The notes under the pieces are model-generated. The model was given only the letters and a program-made list of their open reading frames with translations. It was not told the DNA's origin and did no database searches. A program made the translations under genes and the position numbers. Below are positions 1 through 5,160 of a DNA stretch of 5,160 bases, piece after piece; within the stretch, counting starts at the first letter, position 1, and every line of letters begins with the position of its first letter. Source of the stretch: SABY01 sp964523795 (GTDB lineage Bacteria > Bacteroidota > Bacteroidia > Bacteroidales > 4484-276); the NCBI GenBank assembly GCA_964523795.1, contig CAZGAO010000158.1:1-5160 (forward strand). Reading direction: 5' to 3'.

Positions 1-53
1 TTCACAAATAGATACTATGGTAATTTAGCTGCGTAATATGGGAACTGCACCCA

Positions 54-2381
54 TTGTTTGTCATCGACAGTGAAGTTGGGGAAGTGATTTTTGATACTGA
101 TTATAAAAATCAAAATCCTCCGGCTTTTAGTTATGATGGTTCCATTTTGTTGAATGGCGATTACAGCGGTTATGCTTATGTATATGAATATGACGAAACC
201 CTCGCAACTTATACCGAGAAGTGGTATTTTAAAGTTGGGGGCGGCGGTAGTTCGGCCTGGGTTGTGGGTATGGATGTTTCGGCTGATGGTTCAACGCTGG
301 CCATTGGCACGCTGGTATTCCTTGGCAGCGTTTACGAGGGCGAGATATATGTGTTTAATACTTACTCGCCCGAGCCTTTGTGGGTCTTCGAGCACGCCGG
401 CGATCAGGTTTCCTCGGTTTCTATTTCGGATGACGGCTCGCTGATTGCCGCTGGTGGTTATGGCCCTTTGGATCATTCCAAACCCGATTTTTATCTGTTT
501 AGAAAACAATCGCCATCGCCGCTTTTTGCCATAAATACTGCTGGCTCGTTTAATGCGGTGGATTTATCCGGCGATGGCATGCTGGCTAGTGCTACCGGAA
601 AAGCCGTTCATGCCCGTGAGTTTGGCAGCGGTGGCATATTATATAATATTAAAACGGATCCCGGCGGCGGAACCCTTGAAGTAAATGTTAATGTTGCGAA
701 CGCCAAAGTTGAGATTCTTGGTATCGACAATTATTTTGCTTATACCAACGAAGAGGGCTATTGCAATATAAGATTTGTACCCGAAGGAAGCTACGATGTT
801 AAAGTATCCAAAGTAGGTTATTATCCCTTAACGGAACCGAATGTAAATATTGTGGAAGGGGAAACCACGGTGCTAAATCTAAGCATCGATATTACGGGAG
901 AGCCACCTTATGATTTGTTAGCTACCAAAGGGGCTGGTTATTCCGTGGGGCTTAATTGGGAATACGATGACGCGGCCAATGTTTTAGGTTTTAATATCTA
1001 TCGCAAAACCATTGCCGAAAATCAGTTCCCCGACAACCCCATTGCTTTTGTTGCAAACAGCGAATTGAGTTTTGAGGATGAAGAGGTAATGCCCTTGATC
1101 GATTATTACTACGCCGTTACTGCACTAATAGAAACGGATGTTCAAAGCCCTTATTCAAATACCGAAATGGGAAAAATGGCACATGGTTTTGTGGTAAACA
1201 GCATTAGTGCCTACGTCGGGACTACACCTGTGATTGATGGGATTATCGATGAGGGCGAATGGGATGATGCTTTTGTATTGGATGCCTCCGATTTTTTGGG
1301 GACTTATGATAATAAGCCAAATCCCGTTGGAAGCGTTGGAATGGCTTATAAGGTAAATGCCGAAATGACCGAGTTGTACGTAGCCTGCATCAACGAAAAC
1401 GACACCGTACTCGAAGACCACGATGAGGTGGCTTTGTATATCGATGATAATAATGACAAGGCTTATCCACCTCTGGGCAACGACAGCGAGGGCAATTACT
1501 GGGCGGCCTATTATGCTGCAGGCAATCAGTTGAAATACCGTCCCATACATTTTGGCGGTGGAGTAGGGGAGGTGGTTTTTCTGGAAAATCCCCAGTTAGA
1601 AGTTTCTTTAGTCGATGGCTATGTATTTTACGAATTTATGATTCCGATTGGCGATGATGAAAACTGGAAGATTACTCCCAACGCTAACAACGAAAGCGGC
1701 TTCTTCCTTTTTGTGCTTGATGACCCAATCAATTTTGATGGCTATTGGCCCTGCCAGAACCTGCAGATTTTTGAACCTGCAGGCTATGGCTCCATCACCT
1801 TTGGAGCCGAGGACGAAGTGCCTCCGCCACCCGAGGGTACCAACTTATGGTGGAATGCTTCGGGCAGTCCGACAGAATATATGGTCGTTATGGATTGGGA
1901 ACAACCCGATATCAACGACTTCGACTATTTTAATATTTACATGCAAGCACCTGGAGGAGCCACTTTGATAAGCGAAACGGTGGGAACTCAATTCTTTTAT
2001 TTTACTGATGATGATAGTTATCGTGAGTTTTATACTACTACCGTGGATTGGGCAGGCAATGAGTCGGAGCCTTCGGAGATGATGATTTTTGATGTGAGCA
2101 TAGGTATTGATGAGTCGCTGGCAAAGGATAATTTTAGCATCTATCCCAATCCGGCCTCCGGCGTGGTTCACCTGGATATGTTTGCCGAAGCGGCAGGAAT
2201 TTATCAACTGAGCATAATTGATAACGAGGGACGGCTGGTGCATAATTTGTTTGATGGAACACTCCAAGCCGGGCAGCATCATTTTACCTGGGACAGCCAG
2301 ACCGCAAAAAGCGGCATCTATCTTATGAAAATTGACCATGGGCAAAGTACGATGACCCGTAAGATTATGCTGATAAGGTAG
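54..2381 (+). CDS. Multidomain secreted protein with T9SS type A sorting domain; 5' end probably disrupted
   Basis: Predicted extracellular or cell-surface protein, probably carbohydrate- or ligand-binding; no catalytic motif seen. Residues (counted from TTG 54): about 1-200 hold beta-propeller repeats of WD40/PQQ-like type (AFSYDGS, 24-30; VVGMDVSADGS, 70-80; SVSISDDGS, 121-129; aromatic strands such as GEIYVFN, 96-102). About 205-278 is a carboxypeptidase-regulatory-like domain (NEEGYCNIRFVPEGSYDVKV, 232-251). About 284-372 is fibronectin III-like (VGLNWEYDD, GFNIYRK). About 391-585 is CBM9-like, with IDGIIDEGEWDDA at 394-406. A proline run (590-593) leads to a second fibronectin III-like domain (about 594-680, ending VDWAGNESEPSE). 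Residues 693-775 are a T9SS type A sorting domain: YPNPASG at 697-703, GIYLMKI at 754-760 and basic end TRKIMLIR. In family logic the C-terminal domain directs crossing of the outer membrane after Sec export. Oddity: no signal peptide, only about 3.5 propeller blades, and an in-frame TAA at 21-23, so the true N-terminus is missing or frameshifted. Domain calls are from recognition, not a search. Confidence 0.88.
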   Translation: MFVIDSEVGEVIFDTDYKNQNPPAFSYDGSILLNGDYSGYAYVYEYDETLATYTEKWYFKVGGGGSSAWVVGMDVSADGSTLAIGTLVFLGSVYEGEIYVFNTYSPEPLWVFEHAGDQVSSVSISDDGSLIAAGGYGPLDHSKPDFYLFRKQSPSPLFAINTAGSFNAVDLSGDGMLASATGKAVHAREFGSGGILYNIKTDPGGGTLEVNVNVANAKVEILGIDNYFAYTNEEGYCNIRFVPEGSYDVKVSKVGYYPLTEPNVNIVEGETTVLNLSIDITGEPPYDLLATKGAGYSVGLNWEYDDAANVLGFNIYRKTIAENQFPDNPIAFVANSELSFEDEEVMPLIDYYYAVTALIETDVQSPYSNTEMGKMAHGFVVNSISAYVGTTPVIDGIIDEGEWDDAFVLDASDFLGTYDNKPNPVGSVGMAYKVNAEMTELYVACINENDTVLEDHDEVALYIDDNNDKAYPPLGNDSEGNYWAAYYAAGNQLKYRPIHFGGGVGEVVFLENPQLEVSLVDGYVFYEFMIPIGDDENWKITPNANNESGFFLFVLDDPINFDGYWPCQNLQIFEPAGYGSITFGAEDEVPPPPEGTNLWWNASGSPTEYMVVMDWEQPDINDFDYFNIYMQAPGGATLISETVGTQFFYFTDDDSYREFYTTTVDWAGNESEPSEMMIFDVSIGIDESLAKDNFSIYPNPASGVVHLDMFAEAAGIYQLSIIDNEGRLVHNLFDGTLQAGQHHFTWDSQTAKSGIYLMKIDHGQSTMTRKIMLIR

Positions 2382-2403
2382 GTGAATTATTGCGTAAAAT
2401 ACC

Positions 2404-2485
2404 CTTTGTGATTCTTTGTGTCGTGGGGTCTTTGTGGCTGGGGAGAAGCTGCCACGAAGACACCAAGGCACGAAGAAACACGAAG
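2404..2485. repeat. Imperfect inverted repeat, 35-bp arms, built of CACGAAG/CTTTGTG units
   Basis: Left arm 2404-2438 and right arm 2451-2485 flank a 12-nt loop. By hand alignment 28 of 35 positions are complementary; four of the seven mismatches become G-U pairs in a plus-strand transcript, giving 32 of 35. The right arm holds CACGAAG at 2453, 2469 and 2479, plus CACCAAG at 2461; the left arm holds CTTTGTG at 2404, 2414 and 2430. It begins 22 bp after the stop codon of the upstream gene, so it could fold at the 3' end of that mRNA, but no U-tract follows, so it is not a classical intrinsic terminator. From memory, CACGAAG-rich repeats of this kind are scattered in many Bacteroidota and other environmental genomes. 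A frame from 2390 to 2620 reads through it (CHEDTKARRNTKK) and is probably not a gene. Confidence 0.8.
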
Positions 2486-2770
2486 AAAAAACAGTTGATT
2501 ATTTCTAATTATCAGCAACACGAAATTATGCAAATCACCGATTCTATCCTGCGCTTTGGCGGTAATATCAGCGGCTCGATAGTATTCAACTTTATAATTC
2601 GCGCGCCCGGGCTTGCTTAAATCTCGGGATTTATGAGGAATGTCTTTATAGCCTTTTTTACAGGGAACATTTGATGAAATCCCTAAGTAATGAAGCCAAA
2701 AAAAACCTTCAGATTATAGCACCCATTCCATTATCACCCTTATATTATAATTTGGGATTATTTAGAAATG
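2486..2770. other. Intergenic stretch without a convincing gene
   Basis: No frame here has a supported start, length or recognisable product. A plus-strand frame ending at 2620 (last 30 codons from ATG 2528, MQITDSILRFGG...) has a protein-like look but matches nothing I know and is continuous with translated repeat. Small palindromes are present: GCCCGGGC at 2605-2612, and AAATC/GATTT arms at 2619-2632 around a 4-nt loop. The rest is AT-rich and shows nothing further. Confidence 0.5.
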
Positions 2771-2778
2771 GGATTCCT

Positions 2779-2814
2779 TGCCGCACGTTCGGCAGCTCTG
2801 CCGTGAGTACGGCA
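2779..2814. repeat. Two adjacent TGCCG-N6-CGGCA hairpins
   Basis: TGCCG-CACGTT-CGGCA (2779-2794) and TGCCG-TGAGTA-CGGCA (2799-2814) lie 4 bp apart. The arms are identical and the 6-nt loops differ. The middle CGGCA-gctc-TGCCG can also pair, so the block may fold in alternative ways. The pair interrupts a sequence that starts GGATTCCT (2771) and resumes ATGACAT (2821), resembling the ends of the dispersed element seen at 2856 and 2958. This suggests a palindrome nested within a repeat copy. Function is unknown. Confidence 0.65.
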
Positions 2815-2855
2815 TTACCTATGACATATTTTTTCGAAGGTCTGTATTCAGGAGA

Positions 2856-2879
2856 TTCCTCACTTCGATGCCAATGACA
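2856..2879 (+). repeat. Dispersed repeat element, copy 1
   Basis: TTCCTCACTTCG (2856-2867), a 5-nt variable spacer (ATGCC), then AATGACA (2873-2879). The same blocks with the same spacing recur at 2958-2981. A GGAGA lead-in precedes it. I recognise this from memory as a widespread Bacteroidota intergenic repeat style (GAGATTCCTCACTTCGTTCGGAATGAC-like); mobility and function are unknown to me. Confidence 0.65.
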
Positions 2880-2957
2880 TGTTTTCGCAATCGACTGGAC
2901 ATGAGACCAGCCTTGCTCGCCTCGCTGTAGCTCTGGCGAAGCGGGCCGGCAGGCAGG

Positions 2958-2981
2958 TTCCTCACTTCGTTCGGAATGACA
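2958..2981 (+). repeat. Dispersed repeat element, copy 2
   Basis: TTCCTCACTTCG (2958-2969), spacer TTCGG, then AATGACA (2975-2981). It is a direct copy of the element at 2856 with an unrelated spacer. Outer TTCC (2958) and GGAA (2973-2976) can pair as a short stem. It is preceded by a GC-rich run containing the palindrome GCCGGC (2945-2950), unlike the AT-rich surroundings. Confidence 0.65.
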
Positions 2982-3005
2982 CGACCCTCACACCTCTGCG
3001 GCCGT

Positions 3006-3046
3006 TGTCATTTCGATGCCGCCCCTACGGCAGTAGAAATCTCATT
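3006..3046 (-). repeat. Inverted relative of the dispersed repeat, with TGCCG-N6-CGGCA core
   Basis: TGTCATTTCGA at 3006-3016 through GAAATCTCATT at 3036-3046 resembles the reverse complement of the elements at 2856 and 2958. It forms a nested hairpin: ATTTC (3010-3014) pairs with GAAAT (3036-3040), and inside it TGCCG (3017-3021) pairs with CGGCA (3028-3032) around a 6-nt loop, CCCCTA. The core is the same as in the two hairpins at 2779-2814. A further partial copy of the end (GTCATTTCG) begins at 3065. The 68-codon frames running over 2671-3085 are translations of this repeat region, not genes. Confidence 0.65.
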
Positions 3047-3085
3047 GTGATGTTAAAATCAGTAGTCATTTCGTTTTCATCATAG

Positions 3086-3236
3086 CCAGTTTTAGACATA
3101 GAAATATCGTTTTAGTATTTAACAATCCTTTGCCGCTGCATTATAATCCAAACCAGCACCAGGCAAACATTCCTCTCTTAATACATGTGCCGGGGCATTG
3201 ACGAAAAACGATTAATCCCTCCTACGATGAGGATGT
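3086..3236. other. Intergenic stretch, nothing recognised
   Basis: AT-rich DNA without a usable frame, RNA gene or clear motif. A small stem, TCCT-N6-AGGA (3220-3233), sits immediately before the palindromes at 3237-3268 and may belong to the same element. Confidence 0.5.
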
Positions 3237-3268
3237 CCCCGATGGTCGGGGTCCCGCACGTGCGGGAC
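3237..3268. repeat. Tandem palindromes including an 18-bp perfect one
   Basis: CCCCGA-tgg-TCGGGG (3237-3251) is followed directly by the perfect palindrome GTCCCGCACGTGCGGGAC (3251-3268), sharing one base. The block is GC-rich in an AT-rich gap. No T-tract follows on either strand (cttcgctcc on the right), so an intrinsic terminator is not supported. It may be a REP-like intergenic element or part of a larger dispersed repeat. Confidence 0.7.
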
Positions 3269-3276
3269 TTCGCTCC

Positions 3277-3328
3277 ACAATTAACAATTAATTCCGTACC
3301 CCGCGCTTGTCGAAGGGAACAATTAACA
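3277..3328 (+). repeat. Direct repeat ACAATTAACA, two copies flanking a GC-richer insert
   Basis: ACAATTAACA occurs at 3277-3286 and 3319-3328. Between them lies CCCCGCGCTTGTCGAAGGG (from 3299), resembling the reverse complement of CCTTCGACAAGC-type repeats that I recall from Bacteroidota genomes. The arrangement could be a repeat inserted with a short duplication, or chance in AT-rich DNA. Confidence 0.4.
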
Positions 3329-3345
3329 ACTCCAATCCCTTAAGT

Positions 3346-3379
3346 GCATAAATTGTATAGATTGATAAGCATAAATTGT
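3346..3379 (+). repeat. Direct repeat GCATAAATTGT, two copies 23 bp apart
   Basis: Identical 11-mers at 3346-3356 and 3369-3379, start to start 23 bp, in AT-rich DNA just upstream of a TAAATTTG -7-like motif (3395-3402). The spacing is close to two helical turns, which would suit a regulator binding one face, but no binding protein can be named. Confidence 0.4.
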
Positions 3380-3543
3380 GCAGACGGATTATATTAAATT
3401 TGCGTGTGGAGGTTTACTTTTGCTGAATGAATCAAAAGCACAATAAACTGACATTTAAATCACACTTACTAAAAAACTAAGCACATTTCCTTTATAAATG
3501 CATACGAATACGAGATTGTTTTACCCTAAGGTTCTTAGCCGGG

Positions 3544-3551
3544 TATTTTTG
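3544..3551 (+). promoter_or_regulatory. Candidate Bacteroidota -7 motif (TATTTTTG)
   Basis: Fits TAnnTTTG exactly, followed by CAAG. A TTTT at 3519-3522 lies 21 bp upstream, one mismatch from the -33 TTTG. It shares the stretch TTTGCAAG-TTCGAT with the motif at 3648. No gene follows closely, so if used it would give a leader of about 240 nt before the gene at 3788. Confidence 0.25.
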
Positions 3552-3647
3552 CAAGTTCGATAATTAGGTCTTATTTAGATGAATTCGTAATTGTGTACTG
3601 ATTTAATAATTTATGAATACTTACTAACATTTACATTAATTAAACAA

Positions 3648-3655
3648 TATCTTTG
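3648..3655 (+). promoter_or_regulatory. Candidate Bacteroidota -7 motif (TATCTTTG)
   Basis: Fits TAnnTTTG exactly and is followed by CAAGCTTCGAT. No TTTG occurs 19-21 bp upstream, so the -33 element is missing. If active it would make a leader of about 130 nt before the start codon at 3788. Confidence 0.25.
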
Positions 3656-3719
3656 CAAGCTTCGATGAAAATATGCGAAAGGGCTGCCCCGGCCACAACC
3701 AACGAAAAGATAATAATGA

Positions 3720-3750
3720 TTTGGTTTACAATTATTTGATAATACATTTT
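3720..3750 (+). promoter_or_regulatory. Candidate promoter of the Ig/PKD-module protein gene
   Basis: TTTG (3720-3723), 19 bp, then TACATTTT (3743-3750), one mismatch from the Bacteroidota -33/-7 consensus TTTG-N19-21-TAnnTTTG. Transcription would start near 3757, leaving a leader of about 30 nt that is A/T-rich (TTTTTGAAAAACTAAC...) with no Shine-Dalgarno sequence, usual in this phylum. It is the best-spaced promoter candidate in the gap. Confidence 0.4.
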
Positions 3751-3787
3751 TTGCTTTTTTGTTTTTGAAAAACTAACAAACTATAAT

Positions 3788-5160
3788 ATGGAAAAAATTT
3801 TACGCGCTGCAACCAGTGCCTGCCACACTGCATCTGTTGTAAAAAGTCGTACGCATTTCCCAATCGCCTTACGGCAAGCAAGTCCGGTTTTCCTTCTTCC
3901 GGTTTTCCTCATTTTGTTTTCGCTGGTTGGCTACGGCCAAAACTGCTCGGTGAATGCGGGGGTGGACGCTACCCTTTGCGAGGGTGATCCTATGCGTTTA
4001 TTTGGTAATGCCACCGGATTTTTTGACGGGGGCAGTGCTGATGTAACATGGTCGCAGATAAGCGGGCCTACGGCAACCATTGTAACTCCAAACACGCTTG
4101 ATACCGATGTAAGCAACTTTCAGATTGGCACCTACACCTTTCGCCTTTCCACTACCTGTAGCGATGGAAGTCTGGTATTTCAGGATGTTAATCGTATTGT
4201 TTATGGCGTAACCGTTCCCGATGCCGGCCCCGATGCCACTTATTGCGGTGGTGCCACTGTCAGCCTTTCGGCAAATGCTGCTGCTGGTGGCGATGAGATA
4301 GGGTATTGGCAAGGCGGTGGTAATGGAATAAGCATTGATGATGAAGACAGCCCAACATCTACGCTTACCATTTCGCCCACCTCCGGAGGAACAAGTAACC
4401 TGCTGTGGACCATCGAAAATACGGTGAGCGGTTGTTCCAGATCCGATGTAGTTAGCATTACCAACAGGGGTGGTGTAATGCCGGTAACTGTTGGCGATAC
4501 CATCAGGCCCTCTCATTGTTATTCAACCACCACTTCTGCGGGATTAAACGGTAGTTATGGTGGCAATGGCACCGATGGACAACAGGGGACCTGGTCGGTG
4601 ATTTCGGGCCCCACAGTACCAAATATTTCTAATGTGCATAACAATACTTCGGGCATATCCAATCTTATCGAAGGAACTTATAAACTTGTATGGAATGTAA
4701 GCGGCCTCTGCGCTAATGGTACCGATACCGCGATTATCGTGGTTCCACCAGCCACGGCAAATGTAACCAGAGCAAGTATTAGTGGCGGGCCTACCTTGCG
4801 TTTTTGCGATGGCAGAACTTCGGTAGTGCTTACGGCCAACACCCCCGGTTTTATCAACGAAACCATGGAATGGAGTTATTATGGGAGCGACACGAATATT
4901 GACATCCTTACCCCTAACAGTCCTACAACTACTGTTGAAGGCTTTACTCCCAGCCCCGGAAATAGTTACATCTTTTCCTACACCATTACCAACGATACCA
5001 CCGAATGTTCCAGCTCTGCCTCTCAAACGGTAAGGTTTTTTGCGCCGGCTACAATCGATGTAGCGGCTTCGGCTTTTTTGGGCTGTGGTGAATCGGTTGC
5101 CTCTATTTCGGGTGGAGATCTTGTATTACGCAGATTTACAGGTAATTTGATCAAAAACAG
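3788..5160 (+). CDS. Large exported protein with Ig/PKD-like modules (adhesin-like), 3' end outside window
   Basis: The first 457 codons of an open frame still running at the window end. ATG 3788 is the only reasonable start: an in-frame TAA lies at 3740-3742 and no other start occurs before Met69. Residues 1-51 form a long signal peptide: basic n-region to about Arg29, hydrophobic core about 33-49 (VFLLPVFLILFSLVGYG), likely cleavage after Gln51. Four modules of about 90 residues follow, then a fifth begins. Each has a first Cys (64, 153, 244, 340, 433), a Trp 21-25 residues later (88, 174, 269, 362) and, in the complete ones, a second Cys (124, 216, 308, 407). Modules 1 and 2 open with AGVDATLCEG and AGPDATYCGG, phrases typical of Bacteroidota adhesins and SprB-like or gliding-associated proteins. 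Disulfides are inferred. T9SS export is likely, but the C-terminal domain cannot be seen. No enzyme motif is visible. A surface adhesion or matrix role is inference. Confidence 0.85.
   Translation, partial: MEKILRAATSACHTASVVKSRTHFPIALRQASPVFLLPVFLILFSLVGYGQNCSVNAGVDATLCEGDPMRLFGNATGFFDGGSADVTWSQISGPTATIVTPNTLDTDVSNFQIGTYTFRLSTTCSDGSLVFQDVNRIVYGVTVPDAGPDATYCGGATVSLSANAAAGGDEIGYWQGGGNGISIDDEDSPTSTLTISPTSGGTSNLLWTIENTVSGCSRSDVVSITNRGGVMPVTVGDTIRPSHCYSTTTSAGLNGSYGGNGTDGQQGTWSVISGPTVPNISNVHNNTSGISNLIEGTYKLVWNVSGLCANGTDTAIIVVPPATANVTRASISGGPTLRFCDGRTSVVLTANTPGFINETMEWSYYGSDTNIDILTPNSPTTTVEGFTPSPGNSYIFSYTITNDTTECSSSASQTVRFFAPATIDVAASAFLGCGESVASISGGDLVLRRFTGNLIKN

Noticed and set aside
1845..2471. 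Minus-strand frame of 208 codons
   Set aside because: Shadow of the T9SS gene: it lies antisense to well-recognised fibronectin III and sorting domains and starts in the inverted repeat.
2404..2492. Intrinsic terminator for the T9SS gene
   Set aside because: The stem is long and imperfect and is followed by AAAAAA rather than a T-tract on the plus strand; on the minus strand the T-run precedes the stem.
2390..2620. Plus-strand frame of 76 codons (TTG start, MRKIPFVILCVVGSLWLG then CHEDTKARRNTKK) that looks like a lipoprotein signal
   Set aside because: Most of its first half is a translation of the 2404-2485 inverted repeat, and the apparent hydrophobic signal is the CTTTGTG arm. Only a TTG start exists and the tail (from ATG 2528) matches nothing I know. 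It could hide a remnant, but I cannot support a gene.
2671..3085. Two plus-strand frames of 68 codons each
   Set aside because: They cover the palindromic repeat region, have no recognisable domain or initiation signal, and their residues follow the repeats (for example SLRCQ and VPHFVRNDT from the TTCCTCACTTCG elements).
2404..3330. CRISPR array
   Set aside because: Repeats are short, palindromic and of several kinds, with no constant 25-40 bp repeat and regular spacers, and no cas gene is nearby.
3525..3580. tRNA-like segment (GTTCTTAGCC...AAGTTCGATAATTAGG)
   Set aside because: The GTTCGA resembles a T-arm loop, but no acceptor stem, anticodon arm or CCA end can be assembled around it.
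3998..5026. Minus-strand frames of 172 and 160 codons
   Set aside because: Antisense to the plus-strand frame with a clear signal peptide and periodic Ig/PKD modules; their composition is low-complexity Gly/Ile/Ala typical of shadow frames.

Overview
The window looks like chromosome (or a contig) from a member of the Bacteroidota. The evidence is a C-terminal type IX secretion system (T9SS) sorting domain with the YPNPASG hallmark, a second gene that starts a large secreted protein of cysteine-paired Ig/PKD-like modules, AT-rich leaders with TAnnTTTG-type -7 motifs and no Shine-Dalgarno sequence, and intergenic palindromic repeats of a style common in this phylum. Genus or family cannot be set from this sequence.

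Layout. (1) 1-2381, plus strand: a 775-codon open frame for a secreted multidomain protein: beta-propeller remnant, carboxypeptidase-regulatory-like domain, fibronectin III-like domain, CBM9-like domain, second fibronectin III-like domain, T9SS type A sorting domain. Its 5' end looks broken: a stop lies just upstream in frame, only a TTG start is available and there is no signal peptide. (2) 2382-3787: 1.4 kb with no convincing gene. The first two thirds hold short palindromes and dispersed repeats: a 35-bp-arm hairpin built from CACGAAG units, three TGCCG-N6-CGGCA hairpins, two direct copies and one related inverted copy of a TTCCTCACTTCG...AATGACA element, and an 18-bp perfect palindrome. 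The last 400 bp are AT-rich and carry candidate promoter elements. (3) 3788-5160, plus strand: the first 457 codons of a large exported protein with a very long signal peptide and at least four Ig/PKD-like modules, running off the end of the window.

Both genes point the same way and both encode surface or extracellular products. The first is very probably T9SS cargo. The second resembles large adhesins that are often exported the same way, but its C-terminus is outside the window. The long repeat-filled gap and a candidate promoter directly before the second gene argue against an operon. I see no defence system, CRISPR array, transposase, rRNA or tRNA. No clearly new biological system is evident; the most interesting items are the damaged 5' end of the first gene, the repeat island, and the regular cysteine/tryptophan pattern of the second protein.
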